Assembly (NCBI GenBank): GCA_022769185.1
Contig: JALEKG010000049.1
Span: 1 to 43,894 of the forward strand
Origin: Dorea sp.
GTDB lineage: Bacteria; Bacillota; Clostridia; Lachnospirales; Lachnospiraceae
DNA length: 43,894 nt
Direction of reading: 5' to 3'
Shown: one piece after another, positions 43,285 to 43,894 of the stretch
How positions within the stretch are numbered: position 1 is the first letter of the stretch
Layout: each line of letters opens with the position of its first letter
Notes under the pieces: model-generated
What the model was told of the DNA's origin: nothing
What the model saw: only the letters and a program-made list of their open reading frames with translations
Databases searched by the model: none
Translations under genes and position numbers: made by a program

Positions 43285-43894
43285 TGTCTAATTCTCCAAA
43301 TTCCTGTTTTTCAAACTCCTGAATGGATATGTGCTTTTTATTCGGATTCGCATACACGAACGTCTTATCCACATTTTCCAGGTAATTCTGAATCTTGTCA
43401 TTCGTCGCGCTGATGATCGCCTGGAAACCGAGTCCTCGGATCAGGGAAATACAGCTTGCTACTTTCTCCGCATCCATCTTGGAAAATGCTTCATCCAGCA
43501 CAACCAGCCGTATCGTCGGTGTCCGCTGCATCTTTGGCGACAGATTGATCCGGTAAACCTGTGCAAAACTTGCAAGGAGTGCCACGTACAATGGATTCTG
43601 TCCCTCACCTCCGGAGTTCTTCTTGATCATCTTACTCAAACCGATCGTCATATCCTTTTCTCCGTGGACAATCTGCTGCATATCGAAAGACAGATAGGTG
43701 CGATAATCCGCGTATTTGTCCATGTTCTTCTTCGCCTCATCCAACTCTTCTTTTGTCGCATGCTCCGGCGGAATAAAGATATTGATCAGCTCATTCATCA
43801 TATCTCCATACTGGTTTTCATGCTCCATGGTGAAGAGATCCATCTGATTTTCCATAGAGTCATCCAGCATCGACGGCTGAATCTGCAGGGCATC
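43259..43894 (-). CDS. SMC-like ATPase C-terminus, JetC/MksB-type (truncated by the window)
   Basis: The frame is open to the right edge, so only the last 211 residues are seen. They contain an ABC signature (KKNSGGEGQNPLYVALLASF), a Walker B/D-loop (TIRLVVLDEAFSKMDAEKVA) and a switch region (GFQAIISATNDKI). This pattern matches MukB-like SMC proteins of the Wadjet anti-plasmid system (JetC) and related MksB. The rest of the gene and any jetA, jetB or jetD partners would lie beyond the window; jetD is not on the downstream side, where a MATE gene overlaps by 26 bases. The defence role is inferred from family resemblance. Confidence 0.75.
   Translation of the reverse strand, partial: DALQIQPSMLDDSMENQMDLFTMEHENQYGDMMNELINIFIPPEHATKEELDEAKKNMDKYADYRTYLSFDMQQIVHGEKDMTIGLSKMIKKNSGGEGQNPLYVALLASFAQVYRINLSPKMQRTPTIRLVVLDEAFSKMDAEKVASCISLIRGLGFQAIISATNDKIQNYLENVDKTFVYANPNKKHISIQEFEKQEFGELDNASESDLL

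Overview
This window looks like a chromosomal segment of an anaerobic, spore-former-related Firmicute, most likely a Lachnospiraceae gut clostridium. The evidence is moderately low GC, T-box leaders in front of metG and proS, a preQ1-type leader in front of queT, a GlpP antiterminator, a stand-alone Spo0A DNA-binding domain, a PotC-PotD fusion, a meso-diaminopimelate dehydrogenase, and strong Shine-Dalgarno sites with frequent ATGA/TAATG coupling. Species cannot be fixed from the sequence alone.

Layout. 0-1.1 kb: probable edge of an integrated element, with a truncated excisionase-like gene divergent from a Cro/CI-type repressor and an operator-like palindrome between them. 1.2-1.7 kb: preQ1 leader and queT (queuosine-precursor uptake). 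1.8-5.4 kb: a methyltransferase coupled to a large membrane-anchored protein. 5.5-9.5 kb: a histidine kinase/OmpR-type regulator pair, divergent from a 116-aa protein that is only a Spo0A C-terminal domain. Between them lies a ladder of Spo0A-box-like repeats with exact 10-bp spacing. 9.8-11.6 kb: homocysteine methyltransferase/methylene-THF reductase. 11.6-18.4 kb (minus strand): a citrate synthase/hydrolase/D-amino-acid aminotransferase operon, rsmA, and ddh-tatD-nitrilase. 18.5-22.2 kb: a glycerol-3-phosphate oxidation operon (glpP, GlpA-like, GlpB-like, DUF1667). 22.5-26.3 kb: a Uma2 protein, a repeat-containing gene-free stretch, and metG behind a T-box. 26.6-33.4 kb: a DUF885 metallopeptidase-like protein and a polyamine importer operon with its cupin-HTH regulator. 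33.5-39.5 kb: an RluA-family pseudouridine synthase, a Ca2+/cation exchanger, proS behind a T-box, a REP-associated tyrosine transposase, and CCA-adding enzyme. 39.7-43.9 kb: a molybdopterin oxidoreductase, a MATE exporter, and the truncated C-terminus of an SMC-like ATPase resembling JetC of Wadjet.

The most distinctive feature is a family of REP-like palindromes. The core arm is GGGACGGAGGATTTTT followed by its complement, with one or two GGGACAGGG units on one side. Six copies (A-F) occur, all between 28.4 and 42 kb, around one RAYT-type (Y1/HUH) transposase flanked by two copies in inverted orientation. Copies supply stop codons and C-terminal residues to several genes, probably act as terminators, and in one case sit in frame inside the pseudouridine synthase gene. 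A second notable feature is the Spo0A-box ladder in front of the stand-alone Spo0A DNA-binding domain.
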